64,000 nt of DNA from Orychophragmus violaceus (taxonomy: Eukaryota; Streptophyta; Magnoliopsida; Brassicales; Brassicaceae), in assembly GCA_030180135.1 (NCBI GenBank), contig CM058232.1:93546630-93610629 (forward strand). Direction: 5' to 3'. The notes beneath the pieces are model-generated. The model saw nothing but the letters and a program-made list of their open reading frames with translations, was not told the origin of the DNA and made no database searches. Positions 9,558 through 21,027 of this stretch are shown here, piece by piece. Position 1 is the stretch's first letter. Every line of letters starts with the position of its first letter. The translations under genes and the position numbers were made by a program.

Positions 9558-10895
9558 AGCTGTAATTCAAAAGAGGTAAATTTTAGTTATAAAGCACAAG
9601 AAATGAGAATTATTATCTAATAAGAAAACTCCCATTGTATTCAAACTATGTTTCCTCATATGAATACAATGTGCCAAGATCCTCAGATTACTAAAATTCG
9701 AGTGGGCGACTCGCCGTTACTCAAGCTTTAGTTATCTAGGTAAGTAAATCATTGCTAATTGTACTCAGTACAACTCTTGGTCGTGAATGAGACAAACTAT
9801 GTCCAATCCACTCTGATGTCTCTGGGCCCAGAACTTCTGACAGCCCAGTCAAGTATAACCAATCTTTTATCTGTCTTGTGATCACTGACAGTTGCACTGC
9901 AAGTCTGTCATTGACCACCTGCCTTACCCATGTTGCAGTGGATATCAAGGACTCCAAGATATCCAACAAACGACACGAGTCTTGACAGTAGACAAGATCG
10001 GGCAAGACATCAAGATCACTTGATATTTAGTTGAGGAAAAGAACTAATCTTATCTTGATTTATATTCACTATATATATCAAAAATAATAACTTTTAATTA
10101 AAACATTTAGTTTTTATTAAGTTTAGATTCATCTAATACTTTTAGGATTAAATTATTCTGGTTCATGCAAATTTGTGGTCAAACCAACAAGTCTGCGGAT
10201 GTTGTGTCGATCGACGCCAACCATTGGCATCGATCGATGCAACTCTATTTAAACCGTTCTTCGATAACCGGTCAAACCGGATCGAATTTACTTAACCGAT
10301 TCAATCCAATTGAACCAGTTCGGTTTAATGGTCCATGTCGATCGTCACACACTGTGTGTCGATCGATATGACCAAACCAGAATCAATTTTGGTTAATAAA
10401 ATTAACCGAGATAGATAACCAGTTCAATCCAATTGAACCGATCTATCTAATTGTATTGCCTGTGTCGACCGACACACCCAGTGTATCGATCGACGCAGCA
10501 CGATTACGGGTACTCGATCTCAGATCGAAACCCTAAAGATTATTTGTGGATTTTCGCTTTGTATCGACCGACACACGCTTTGTGTCGATCGATACTGTGC
10601 GACAAACCCTAAATTTTATTCGCGAGTTTTCGCTCTGTGTCGACCGACACATGCTTTGTGTCGATCGACACCCTGCGACAAACCCTAAAAATTTTATATT
10701 TTGCGCCGCGGCGTGTCGACCGACACACGCTTTGTGTCGATCGACACAATGCGATTTCAGCAAAACCATCGTTTTGAACAGAGACAAAAATCCGAGATTT
10801 AATCAATGAAAAACGATTTCAACAAGCAATATACAGATCAACAACATCAAGTTTCGATTTTATATCACCAGTTTCAATAGCTAAACCCTAAGCAT
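9558..10895 (-). other. Untranslated leader of element B with six palindrome modules
   Basis: About 1.34 kb between primer-binding site and gag. The half nearest the LTR carries six modules; the half nearest gag has stretches similar to the A leader (a cttgcagtgcaa-like hairpin near 9895). No coding sequence is recognised. Small open frames here merely translate the palindromes. Confidence 0.65.
10204..10747 (-). repeat. Six palindrome modules in element B leader, three in a 76-bp tandem array
   Basis: Pairs at 10204-10217/10227-10240 (9-nt spacer), then 10335-10348/10356-10369, 10462-10475/10483-10496, 10561-10574/10582-10595, 10637-10650/10658-10671 and 10713-10726/10734-10747, all with 7-nt spacers. 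The last three are exactly 76 bp apart. They form a tandem repeat (about 10540-10760) that also carries TTTAGGGTTTGTCGCA and, in one unit, TCGCGA. On the minus strand the GATC-centred palindrome comes first. The palindrome 10227-10240 (gcatcgatcgatgc) has changed in both arms and stays perfect. Confidence 0.9.
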
Positions 10896-10907
10896 GCTCT
10901 GATACCA
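10896..10907 (-). other. Primer-binding site of element B (tRNA-iMet type)
   Basis: The plus strand reads gctctgatacca, the reverse complement of TGGTATCAGAGC. It lies 1 nt from the LTR edge at 10909 and fixes the element as minus-strand copia. Confidence 0.92.
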
Positions 10908-11142
10908 CTGTTGGATCCCTATGGATCTAGGGTTTGTTATATTGAAATTTAGAACCAACCTCGTTCTTACCTTTGGCAGCGGAAGAAGATGGTGAACGAG
11001 ATCAGTTGAGCAACGCAACGCTTTGCCTCTACCAGATACACACACACGCTAGCTGGAAACGGGATGCTAGTGCCGGATCAATGGGGATCGATGGTGTCTG
11101 GTGTGTCAAGTGTTTCTATCAAGAAAACTGGACGGCTCTGTT

Positions 11143-11180
11143 GTTTAGGTCGAACTAATATGATTTTATTCGACCTAAAC
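11143..11180 (-). promoter_or_regulatory. LTR core promoter: AT-rich TATA-like centre between inverted arms (element B)
   Basis: gtttaggtcgaa (11143-11154) and ttcgacctaaac (11169-11180) are perfect inverted copies around a 14-nt loop, which on the minus strand reads taaaatcatattag. The arms are nearly those of the A LTR, although the TATA sequence differs. Confidence 0.6.
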
Positions 11181-11243
11181 GTGCTTAACGGGCCAGACTC
11201 AATTAAGCCATAACCCGAAAAGCCTGTTCGGAAAATCCGAACT

Positions 11244-11278
11244 GTGTCGACCGACACATAAGCTGTGTCGATCGACAC
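11244..11278 (-). promoter_or_regulatory. Palindrome module upstream of element B LTR promoter
   Basis: Pair 11244-11257/11265-11278, 7-nt spacer, 63 bp upstream (minus strand) of the inverted-arm promoter. Element A has the same arrangement with 53 bp. Confidence 0.75.
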
Positions 11279-11545
11279 AACACCATTATATCGATTCTTA
11301 TGTGTATTTCAATACACATAATATGATCATTGCCACAATGATCATTCCCATGTCGTAGCTTCCAGTTCGCTTAGGTGTGTGACCCTATAGGATCATATAA
11401 TACTGGCAGTAAGTCCACTACCTACAGAATGCAAGAGGCTTCTAGCAAAGCATTGCAAACGCCCAATATTATACGAATGTCTGATCTCGACACACAACTA
11501 TCACAGGAGTGAGTACAAGTGTGATTTCAGGACACTATCCCAACA

Positions 11546-12333
11546 GCAAGTTGCTCATCTCTAACACTATATAGGGCAACACAATCTTCAGCATAAGAGT
11601 GAATCGGTAGACGTAGACGAGGTCCAAATCTCTCTCTTGTAAAATCAAAACATACCAGGAAATCAGCAATCTCTATTATCTCTACTCCATCTGGTGGGAT
11701 CTTCTCCTGAGCAAACCAATAAGTATTTCCCTTCACAGACGCGCCACGTGCATCAAACTCTGTTTCCCAATACACAGGGATTGTATCATTCCTAGACTTG
11801 TTCAAGTAGTAGACTTCATACCGACAGTAGCCTGGGGAAGACTCAAAATATCTCAATATTTTGTAGTTGCGGCCGGCTGATGATTTGCTATTCGGTTCGT
11901 ATCCTATAGCATATCTATATGAGTACCACTCAGGACGGTAATCATAAATTATTGGTTTGAACCACCGGGTTTGGCCCAAATACGGATTCCAAACAACCAT
12001 CCTAGAGCTGCATCTTAGGACGCATAACAGTAAACCGTCGCATTGGCAGACTCGAATTATATCGACTCCATCGGTTAGTTTACCTTAATCGTTTATTGAT
12101 GGCTTGTGGAGATTTATGCTCGCCAAATGAAGCCTAAGTCCTATCATCACGACTCCCATAAACTCCGATGCTGCTTTTATTTCACCGAGGTGCCTCTTTC
12201 TAAATCTCCGGCTTTTACATAAATTGTTCCAGTTTTTGCAAACAAATCGCACTGCTCTCATAGATTTCACCGGAAGCCTCGACAGAACATCCTCTGCCAC
12301 ATCCCTTGGAAGATCCGACAACATCTTCAACAA
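11546..12333 (-). pseudogene. F-box/F-box-associated protein gene, disrupted by element B
   Basis: The minus-strand frame from 12333 encodes an F-box domain in its first ~50 residues (LSDLPRDVAEDVLSRLPVKSMR, W-N-L-C). F-box proteins of this type are substrate-binding subunits of SCF ubiquitin ligases. An in-frame TAA at 12085-12087 stops it at residue 82. The frame continues without shift into an F-box-associated type 1 domain (VCQCDGLLLCV, then VVWNPYLGQTRWF, YAIGYE). Element B is inserted at 11546, removing the C-terminus; the lost part probably lies left of the window. Two independent lesions make this a pseudogene. Which came first cannot be told here. Confidence 0.9.
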
Positions 12334-12587
12334 CGGATCGATGTAATAAGTTAAAGCTTCTCTCTCTTTTTTTGTCGGCTACCCGATCTATTTTATGAAG
12401 ACACAGAAAACCCTCGCTGAAGAAGGGTCAATTGTGGGCTTTAAATGTAAGCCACGACAATTCTTCAAGAGTTTATTCGGATAACCGGAACACACCCCCA
12501 AAAATGCTAAAACAGATCGTAAACTCTTATATCCCAAAAATCGAATGGGTGCAAATTATATACCCATAAAATATTTATTATATTTAG

Positions 12588-13501
12588 ATTCGATATACTT
12601 TTTTTTGTCAACATGATATATTTTATGAGCCAAAGCTTAGAATTACAAATGAGCCGAAAATTGAAACAGTAAACAAGCAAGCATATTACTCTGAAGCCCG
12701 CAATTGAAGATGAGAACGCCACATGTCAAAACTTGGCTCAAATCGGGCATGCAAGGACACACGTCACTAGCCGGAAGCACCACCAGGAGATCGCCGGCGA
12801 ACGCTGAGGAAAGCGAAGCCGAGTCCCACCAGACCATTTACTGCAACCACCACGGACCATCCGCTGATCAGAGCTTCCCGAAACCACCGAACAAATCACC
12901 TGCAACAAAAGGAGCGGTATTATAACTCCGTCGGAATCCGCCAAACCCAAAGAGGCGCCGCCGCTGCTGGGATTAAGAAACCCAACGAATCCACCATGAG
13001 CTTTCCTCCAAAGCGGTGGGACGACAGCGATATTAATCCTTGTAGAAAGGAAGATCGAAAGCAAAGCATAAAGAGACCCAGAGATTTAGTCGGCGAAAAG
13101 GAAGATGGGAAGCGAGATCGAGTAACAAAAGAGACCGGAAATCCGGTGAAGTCCGATAATTCAGAAGCGTAAAGCCAGCCATATAAATATGACCTGAGTT
13201 TATTGGGACAAAGTCGAAAGGAGAAAGACCCTAAACAAAAGCGAAACCAAGATCCGATTCAAGATCGAATAACAAAAACAAGATCGATATAGAACAACCG
13301 AAGAGCCGGCTAGAAATCCGATAATAGTCGAGAAAAAGGCCTCCACCTCTGAAAGATATGAAGGTGAGAAGAGGAGGAGATCAGAAAAATCAAAAATCGG
13401 AATCCGGTACACCGGAAGTCGCATCATCTCTCTAGAAAATAGGAGAGAGAAACGAGAGAGAAAGCGACTTCCTGTTTGAGCTGTAATTCAATTTGATATA
13501 C
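12588..13501 (-). mobile_element. Poly(A)-tailed retroposon 1 (Sadhu-like size)
   Basis: On the minus strand the unit ends ...catgttgac followed by eight or more A (plus-strand T run 12599-12606). It is bounded by attcgatatac (12588-12598) and atttgatatac (13491-13501), a probable 11-bp target duplication with one mismatch. The body is about 890 bp, GC-richer than its surroundings, and has no recognisable LINE or SINE domain. Size, tail and absence of coding fit the Sadhu class of non-autonomous retroposons known from Arabidopsis, but I cannot confirm the family without a search. Confidence 0.6.
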
Positions 13502-13928
13502 CCCAATCACCCAAAATTACAATTCAAAACCCAAAGTTTCCAGTTATTTTTGTTTATTCTGTAATAATTCAAATACCCGATGTTTCGGTTTTAGAAACGC
13601 CCAGGAACCTATCCTTGATGGCTCTGGGGATGAGATCTTCAAAGGGAAAGGTTGTCTTGTGCATAGTTGGATTCGTGCTGGAGTAGTCTTGAGAGCCAAG
13701 GTTCGATCCAGGGAGAGAAAATCTCTTGCAAAAACAGTAAACGCATGAAGTTTCCTTGACGCCTCAAGTCATAAAATAAAAATAAAAGAAAAACCACTCA
13801 ACAAAGGTCATGAATGAGAAGGAAAGATCGGAAAACATGGAAATGTTGACTCCAAAGTCGAAAAAGTGGTCCACGGAGTACTCTATCGTTTTAGAGGCCT
13901 ATTTGTTGAAAGAGATGAAATTAAAATT
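13502..13928. other. Intergenic spacer with possible SINE-like stretch
   Basis: AT-rich DNA, then about 130 bp of more complex sequence (13590-13740) with a box B-like ggttcgatcc near 13700. No convincing box A, tail or target duplication was found, so it is not called as a SINE. Confidence 0.3.
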
Positions 13929-14357
13929 TTGTGGAATGGTGGTGAGGTCTACACGGCGGAAGACGAGGGTGAGGTTGACTGCTTCTTTGGCGGTTGATTT
14001 AAGTGGCCGCGGGACTTTTCGGGAGTGGGATCTTCCTCCGTCGACGCTGTTAATGGCTTCGGAAACCGGTTCCGGACCAACCAGAAAACAACGGCTATGA
14101 CGGCTCGATGGTGGTGAGGTCTACTCGGTCCGCCGGAATGAAGTGCTCTGCACCGTCTGTCTACTCCCCATCTCATTTCTTAGATCTCGTTTTGTTTCTT
14201 AGCCTATAGTAGTGATAGCCCTCTGTTTATGCTGATAGCGGTCGGATTTTATCCGATTTATCGCCGCCGATGTTGCAGTTTCCGATCGTCGGTTGGTTTC
14301 AGTTGGATGATGTTTATTGAATATAATATAATTATAATTTAAAAAAAATTGTGGAAT
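13929..14357 (+). mobile_element. Poly(A)-tailed retroposon 2 (about 410 bp)
   Basis: Bounded by identical 9-bp copies of ttgtggaat (13929-13937 and 14349-14357), with a short A tract (14341-14348) before the right copy. The body begins ggtggtgaggtctac, which recurs inside at about 14111. No coding domain is recognised. The duplication and tail point to LINE-driven insertion. Confidence 0.6.
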
Positions 14358-15094
14358 AGGGGTTCCTCAGGAGAGACAAAGGAAAAACAGTGTTCTTAGA
14401 CGGAATCCTCTCCTGTTTTTTTTTTATAATAAATATCATATATTTTCTTTGTAATAGTTCTCACAATTAAAAAAAAAAATATCATAACTTTAAAAGCATT
14501 TTCGTTAAAAAGATGCAAGATTTGTGAGAAAAAAATCCTTGGCTTTGATCGAAATCAGCTCTATCTAAAAAGCTTTCACTTTAAAAAAAAATGTAATAGA
14601 AAATATATTTACAAGAAAAATGCAGTTTTCAATTATTTAGAAAAATGTAAAAGAAAGTTATGTTTTAAAAAAAAACACAAATTACAAAAAAAATTATCTG
14701 ATTAATAATTGTTGACAAAAAATAGATTAATAATTTAAAAATGATTTTAAAATGTACTTAAAAAAACATACTTGAAAAAAGTCTTTTACAATTCACTATT
14801 TATAGCTTTAGATTGATCGGGTAGACAAATTCTGACCGGACCAATTAACCCCACATATATTTTGACTTTGGTAATATCAACAATCTGGAACCGAAGTAAT
14901 CACAATATGGTATATACACACATCATTTATACACAATTTTGTTATATATAAAAGAACTCTCTATCCGCCTCTAAGGGAGGACTAACCTTTCCCAATACCT
15001 CCACACATACAAAGGACAAAATTTCCTGAGCTATGTAATCTACTTCACTCTCAGCAAACTAACACACAACAAAATCATTAATCATGTACCCCTT
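14358..15094. other. AT-rich spacer, includes KUP6 3' flank
   Basis: Runs of A and T with no reading frame. The part next to 15094 should hold the 3' UTR of the KUP6-like gene. I see no defined polyadenylation site that I would commit to. Confidence 0.4.
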
Positions 15095-18000
15095 TTAGAC
15101 ATGGTAGATCATACCAACTTCTAACGTCGACGCATGAGGCGAGGTTAGTGCGGTTCTTGGACCTCTAGTGTTCCTCCTAAGAAACTCGTATCCAACGTTA
15201 ATGACGACTCTCTTTACCAATCCTGATCCTTGCTTCGCTTTCATATAAGCGTTTCCCATTATATACGCCACGCCTCCCTCACGCGCCTCCGTTAGCTCCA
15301 TTAACTCCTCTCTCGTCTCCTTCTCTATCTTCGGTGTCTCCGGCACAACAAACCTCACTTTCTTTTTAATCTTACTCTTCTTCTTCTTAGGCTTCGGTGA
15401 TCGGATCTCTGACGTCCCCGGCTTATCCGGGTCATCAAGATCGCTTCCGTCGTGATCCTCAATCCCTTGCATGTATGTTGAACAAGTTCCAACCACCGAC
15501 ATTCTCTCATCCTCTCCGTTTGTCTCCGCGACAGCGGTTGCAGCTTCAGAACGGACAAGCTCGGCAATGCTACATACAAGATCGCCTTCAAACTCGATGT
15601 CGTCCTTGTGAACATCACGGTACCCGTACCGTACGATGCAACGGTACATTCGGAACTCTTTCGGCCCAACGCGGCCGACAAGAAACCGTTCCTCTGGACG
15701 CACGTGCGGGACCGGGACGGATTTAACGCAGAGGAAGACAAGAACCTGGTGGAAAGCAGGGAGGTTGGTTACGAAATGAGAGAAGATCGCGGGAACGCCG
15801 GCGACAAGTTCGGTGTGTATGAGTCCGATGCCACGGACGCGTTTAATCCCGAGGGTTTGACCGAGGCTGAGGAGCCAGTTGACTGATACTTTGTTTTGAA
15901 CGTCGAACTCGTACCGCTTGAGCGTTCCGTAGTGCCACGTGCACATCGCGGCTAAGAAACATAAAGAGAGGGCGATTGGAACCCACGCGCCTTCGAGGAA
16001 CTTGATTAGAGAAGCCGTGAAGTAGAGGGATTCGATTGTGCCAAAAAACACAACGAAAGCGATTGCGAAGAAGATGTTCTTGTGCCAGCAGAGTACGATC
16101 ACTAGTGACATCAGACATGTTGTCACCAGCATAACGGTTATAACCGCCAAACCTATAACAACTGTTAGTTAGCAACTGTCTCTGAAACAGAGTAGAGAGG
16201 TTTTCAAGTGACATGATTGTGTTTATATTACCTGAAGCATTACCCAACCGCTTGGTGTCTCTGAAACCAATGGTGACAGCTAAACAGAGGAGCATCAAGA
16301 TCCAGTTGATCTCGGGGATGTAAATCTGACCGTGGATTTTGGACGACGTATGAACAATCTTCACTTTAGGGAAGCATCCCAATGCAGAGCATTGTTTGAT
16401 GATCGAAAATGTTCCGGTGATGATAGCTTGACTTCCAACGACAGCAGCGAGTATAGCAATCACAAGAACTGGCCATCTAAGATTCTCCGGTACAGATACA
16501 TAAAACCCGATATTGTACTCGGTTTCAATGACATGATGCTGAGATAGATAAGCTGCTTGTCCCATGTAAGCTAGTATCAAGGACGGGTAAACAAGTGATG
16601 TAAAAGCAATCTGCAACGAGAGCAAGATCATCAACCCAATGTAAAGAACTCAGATAGAGAAGAGAGGAATCTAAAAGAAAACCTTGATTGAGAGTTGAGA
16701 GAAATGACCGAGATCTGCAAACATTGCTTCAGAGCCTGTAATACAGAGCAAGATCCCACCAAGAGACATCCAGCCTCTGCTTTGAGTTTTCTTGAGGAAC
16801 TTGTACATGTAATAAGGAGAGAGGGCTTGATACACATGCGGGTTCCAGTAGATAATGTTGTAAACACCGATGGTGCTGATGCATATTAGCCACAAGAGAA
16901 TCACAGGGGCGAACAAGAACCCGACCCTGTGTGTGCCGTAATGCTGGAGTGCAAACAAACCTATCAGAACTATACAAGCAGCAGGAACTTCTATATCTGC
17001 ATAAAACAAAACAATAAAAACAGAGAGAAAAGTTTAAGACACAATCTCAATAACTTAAAGGTCAAGACTTTAACTAACTGCAAGAGTCATTGAACATGAC
17101 AGTTACAGGATGTGAAAGTAGAATGTATAGTCAAAGAGTTGACACTAAGATCCAAATATGGGGTAGATGAGAATTTTCAGGACGATGATGACACTAAGAT
17201 CCAAATAGCCACTTGATGGATGTGCAGAGAACAATCCAAAACGTTTATTCAATAGGAGTGGGCCATCAAACTCCATAAAACCGAAAGCGATGCACATACG
17301 ATAATTTAATTCGTGTTACGTGCAAAAAATGTGTCAATCAATCGAATGAACAGATGGTGGGAACAACAGGCTCCACAGTTGAGTAAAGACTTTCAGAATG
17401 TGTTCTAACGATAAGCTCGAAGAGTCTTAAACCGGAAAATGCGATAACACCTTCTCAGGTCACCAACTTTAAACCAGAATCCATCCATAAACTAACCAAA
17501 CAGTCCATCACAATCACCATAATTAACGTTTAGATATGAAACTAATAAAAGAATAGTGAAGGAAAAACTCACACTTGTGATGCTCCTTGGCCATTGAAAG
17601 CTCAACACCAGATACTGCAGAAAAAACTGTAATAGACAAAAGTATAAGCAAACAAATCAATTATCTTCTTTGTCAGAAACAGAACATCAAACAAGAACAA
17701 GTCAAAGGAAAGGAATTTTGTTTTTCACCGGAAATTGCAGGCGTAAGAACACCATCACCAATCACCATACAAGTCCCAATTAAAGCCAATACAAGCAAAA
17801 TCTTCTGTAACACTCTGTGTTTCTCTAGCGTAGATTTCAAACTCGCTGCGAAACCCGATTGAGGGATCCCCGGCGACGACACGACCGAGTCGGTCTTGTA
17901 CTCGATGAGCTGCTCGTCCGCCAGCTGGCAACTCGGGAGCGAGTTGACTCGTGCGTGGCGACAGAGGAGCGAGTAGAGAGCGAAAGTGCCTCCTTCGCCA

Positions 18001-18397
18001 TTGTCGTCTGCTCTGAGGACTATGAATACGTATTTGAAGAGAGGGACGAGAGTGATTGTCCAGAAGATGAAAGACAGAACACCGAAGATCTCTTCGTTTG
18101 ATTCAGAGTGATGAATGTCTTCAGCGAATGTGCTTTTGTATACGTATAATGGAGAAATACTCAAATCTCCGTATACAACACCTAAGCTCTGATACGCTAA
18201 TGTCAATACTGTTCTCCATGATTCCTTCTGCAATCAAAAAAGGTTTTTTTGAGAATCGATGATAACGAGGAAGAGAATCTCTTGAGAAAGGCCAGAACTT
18301 TTCGAGTTTGTGATATTGGATCGATCTTAAATCAGATTCCCATCGCGCTTTGACTCACCTTGATGATGTTCTGATAACTTCTGGATTCGATATCCAT
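15095..18397 (-). CDS. KUP6: KUP/HAK potassium transporter, KUP6-like (6 coding exons)
   Basis: A plasma-membrane-type K+ transporter of the KUP/HAK/KT family. Coding exons (minus strand): 18397-18359, 18227-17729, 17626-17573, 16996-16683, 16610-16232, 16152-15095. All introns are GT-AG and phases agree, giving 2343 nt and 780 residues. The family signature GVVYGDLSISPLYVY lies near residue 30, followed by hydrophobic segments consistent with the usual 12 membrane spans. A long cytosolic tail has a lysine-rich stretch (KPKKKKSKIKKKVRF) and ends TLEVGMIYHV. The sequence closely resembles Arabidopsis KUP6, an ABA-linked K+ efflux transporter; KUP8 is the nearest alternative. The start Met-Asp-Ile-Glu-Ser opens a 13-codon first exon, as in KUP6. 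No lesion was seen. Confidence 0.95.
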
Positions 18398-19626
18398 GGT
18401 GGGTTAATGGGTAGACTCAGGAATTCGAGAAGTCCATGAATCCTCGCGAATCAACAGAGACTTTCGATTCAAATCATACAAAAGAGTAGAGATGCAAAAA
18501 GCAAATCTTTACGAAACAATTGAATTGAAAGATGCACAGGTTTTATTCAGATATATTGTTATTACCACTCAGAACTGAACAGTTGAGCAACCGAGAATGG
18601 TTAGGAAAGAAGAAAATGGTAAAAAATGTCGAGAAATTTCGAAAAATTTGTGAAAGGAATACACGTAGAGTATATTTGCGTATGGGTTTCTCTGTAATCG
18701 GATGACAAAAGGCGAGATTTTTAAAAGAAAGAGAGCGACTTTTTTGTTTTCTTTGTTCGTTGGGTTAACTAATTTTGAAGTTGCTTACTTGAGAGAGAGA
18801 GAGAGAGAGAGAGATTTTGTTTCGGCTCTTGGGGAGATGTATAGGCTTCACAGATATATTCATATATATAATTCGAAGACACTTACTTCAACAAATTTGA
18901 TTAGTCAAACTCTATATGTTGTTAATATTTATTCATAAGTAATTGGGTCTGGTTTGATTCTTCGAATGTGTATTGTTTTTATTATATTATATAATAATAG
19001 TAAAGGGTGTAATTATGAGCAAGATTAGAATGTGAAAGCAAAGTGCGTCGAGAGTGTAAAAAGGAAATGAGAAAATGTGGCACTTGATAAGCGGGGTGTC
19101 GATTCATATAGTTTATAAGCTTTCTTTAAAGTGGATGATCACATTAACTTCAAAGAAAATGTTACTTTTGAAGACAAATTATAAAGCGCCAGAAAGAAAA
19201 AATAAGAATAAAATAAATTATTATTTTGTTTTCATCCGAAAATAAATAAAAGAAATTACTATTGTTGGCTCCATTTAGTAGTTACTTAGCATATATATAT
19301 ATTGATTCATTATTATGTTAACTAAATTGAAATATATAGTTAAAAATATGATATCAGTAAATTAAAGTTATAATTCCTTGATTTTTCTCCAAAAATAGGA
19401 AAACACAATATAGTTAAAAGACAAGTGAACAAAAGTGTAAAATTCAAAAATAAATTAATAAAATTTGTATCTCAAAAATGCTTCAAACGCCGTGGATCTT
19501 ATTGCCTTTTTCGTTCTTTTTGCCATAATTCAATTAATTAGAGTTTTGACACATGTTTTGTCTCTCACCTAATTTTGAAATGCTTGGAGATTTTATAAAG
19601 TGGACAATTGCGTTCATTACTCGATT
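18398..19626 (-). promoter_or_regulatory. Upstream region of the KUP6-like gene
   Basis: About 1.2 kb between the start codon and retroposon 3. It contains a (GA)12 microsatellite (18791-18814), which on the coding strand is a TC tract of the kind common in plant core promoters and 5' UTRs. AT-rich tracts lie farther upstream, including TATATAT near 18862. No start site can be placed by eye. No coding sequence. Confidence 0.45.
18791..18814. repeat. (GA)n microsatellite
   Basis: An uninterrupted GA dinucleotide run of about 24 bp in the 5' flank of the KUP6-like gene. Confidence 0.95.
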
Positions 19627-20355
19627 AGATAGTTGGGCATCTCCTCCTTCTTCTTTATTCCCGATCTTTCAGAAGGAGGCGATTCTCTTTTGTTTGTGTA
19701 TACCGGTTTGGGCAATCGGGCTTTTCTCGTCGGGAAGTTACGATTTCTCCTGTTTTATCTCTCTTTTGGTGTGTTTTGTCCGATTTGCTTCTTAATCGGA
19801 ACAATAAACTCCGATCATGTTCTGGGTCGGTTCAATAGGTGTTTCATTGCCCATGTCGAGTCCGCTTTTCTTCTTCCTCTCTACCAGTTTTCTCTATTGC
19901 TAGGATTAATATCGTCGTTGCCTCTCCGTTTGGTCTGGAGCCAATAGAACCGACTTACTTAGGTCTGTTCGGCGTGGCGCTTTCTGGGATGGAGCTTATC
20001 GGCTGAGAGTTTGTAGCTGTTCTTCATTGCCATCCGGTTTCTCTATCATGGTTCTGTCGGCGGTTTGGGAGATCGGCAGCTTGGGCTTTTTCGGAGGCAG
20101 AGATTCGGCGGCTTGCTTTCTGGCGTTTTCTCCGGTGCTCGGTCATCGGCGCTACTTGCATGCCGGCGTTCATGGTCTGTGGACACGTGGCCTTGGTGCT
20201 TATCCGGTTTGGTGCTCATCCGCACTTTTTAGTTGGGCCATGGCCCATATGTTCATTCTCTGTTGGATTTCATGTAACCCTGCTGTACTCTCTTGCTCAA
20301 TGGGCTTTTCTATAAGAAAATGTCGACCAAAAAAAAAAAAAAAAAAAGATAGTTG
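19627..20355 (+). mobile_element. Poly(A)-tailed retroposon 3 (about 710 bp)
   Basis: Bounded by agatagttg (19627-19635 and 20347-20355). It ends ...aaaatgtcgacc followed by a run of 19 A. It is GC-richer than its flanks, with no recognisable protein domain; open frames inside are chance. The right target copy overlaps the first bases of element F's left LTR, so the retroposon landed on the edge of F after F was in place. Confidence 0.65.
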
Positions 20356-21027
20356 TGATCCAAAAAAACCAGTAAGTATATTTTAATATGGATTAGACCA
20401 ATTTTCATTTTAAAAGAAAGATTTGATTTTGACGATACAAGAATATAAAAACAAATCGGAATATAAGCAAAGAATAGGTCATAAACTGTGTTTGTATTGA
20501 TATTGTCGAAATGAGGCGAAGTGTTTAAACTCTCAAACTGATTTCAAAGGGAGATCAATTTAGTTTTCTAAACTAACTCCGAGAGAACATATCAGAGTTA
20601 CAAAAGTTACAGTTAGTAGTAGTTGTGTGTGTGTAATAAATTCAGTGCGTCTAATAAATGGCCTTCGTAGAGTATTTATAGGAGAAGTTGCGATGTCAGA
20701 TTTTCTCCAATCTGGAGCGACATGTCGTCCTCTGCATATTTTTGGGATATGGTATCTCGAGCCTTGTGTCTGAGCTACTCCGCAGCATGTGTTAGAAGAA
20801 ATCATCGTATGACGCTGGGCCACTACTCGACTAGGTCGTTGTTCGTCGATCACTTTGCTATGTGTCGTCTTCTGGTCGGGGTTGAGACTATAGATCGGCG
20901 TTGTGATGATGACAGATTGGCCGGCCAACGTAAATTTGATATCGGATGTCTTTAGTTGTTTCTGAAAATGGACTTCTAATTATCGAGATGGGCTTAGCTA
21001 ATGGGGATGTTAAGCTCACCTCTAACA
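20354..21027 (-). repeat. Left LTR of element F (674 bp)
   Basis: Aligns along its length with 25182-25844; for example gtgtttgtattgatattg, and gtcgaaatgaggcgaagt after it, are shared. This copy is the less mutated of the two. Confidence 0.75.

Larger units (their letters stand above)
6224..11545 (-). mobile_element. Ty1/copia LTR retrotransposon B (truncated on the left by element A)
   Basis: Read on the minus strand it has a 637-bp LTR (11545-10909), an iMet-type primer-binding site, a 1.34-kb leader, and a gag-protease-integrase-RT frame. The frame is interrupted by element A at 6223, within the start of RNase H. The remaining RNase H and 3' LTR should lie left of the window. The right LTR edge is flanked by gcaag (11546-11550), the expected 5-bp target copy in the F-box gene. 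The coding part is far better preserved than that of A. Confidence 0.93.
10909..11545 (-). repeat. 5' LTR of element B (637 bp)
   Basis: The boundary on the F-box side is ...CCCAACA and on the leader side TGTTGGATCC, giving TG...CA termini on either strand. Its U3 start (minus strand TGTTGGGATAGTGTCCTGAAATC) resembles the A LTR start, apart from small indels. It holds one module and a TATA hairpin. Confidence 0.92.

Noticed and set aside
10540..10760. Regularly spaced repeats suggesting a CRISPR array
   Set aside because: Plant nuclear DNA, tandem 76-bp units with similar rather than unique spacers, no cas genes.
12643..13064. Open frames over 100 aa in retroposon 1
   Set aside because: No family features; GC-rich noncoding retroposon read by chance.
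15355..15741. Open frames in other frames over the KUP6-like last exon
   Set aside because: Shadows of the transporter coding frame.
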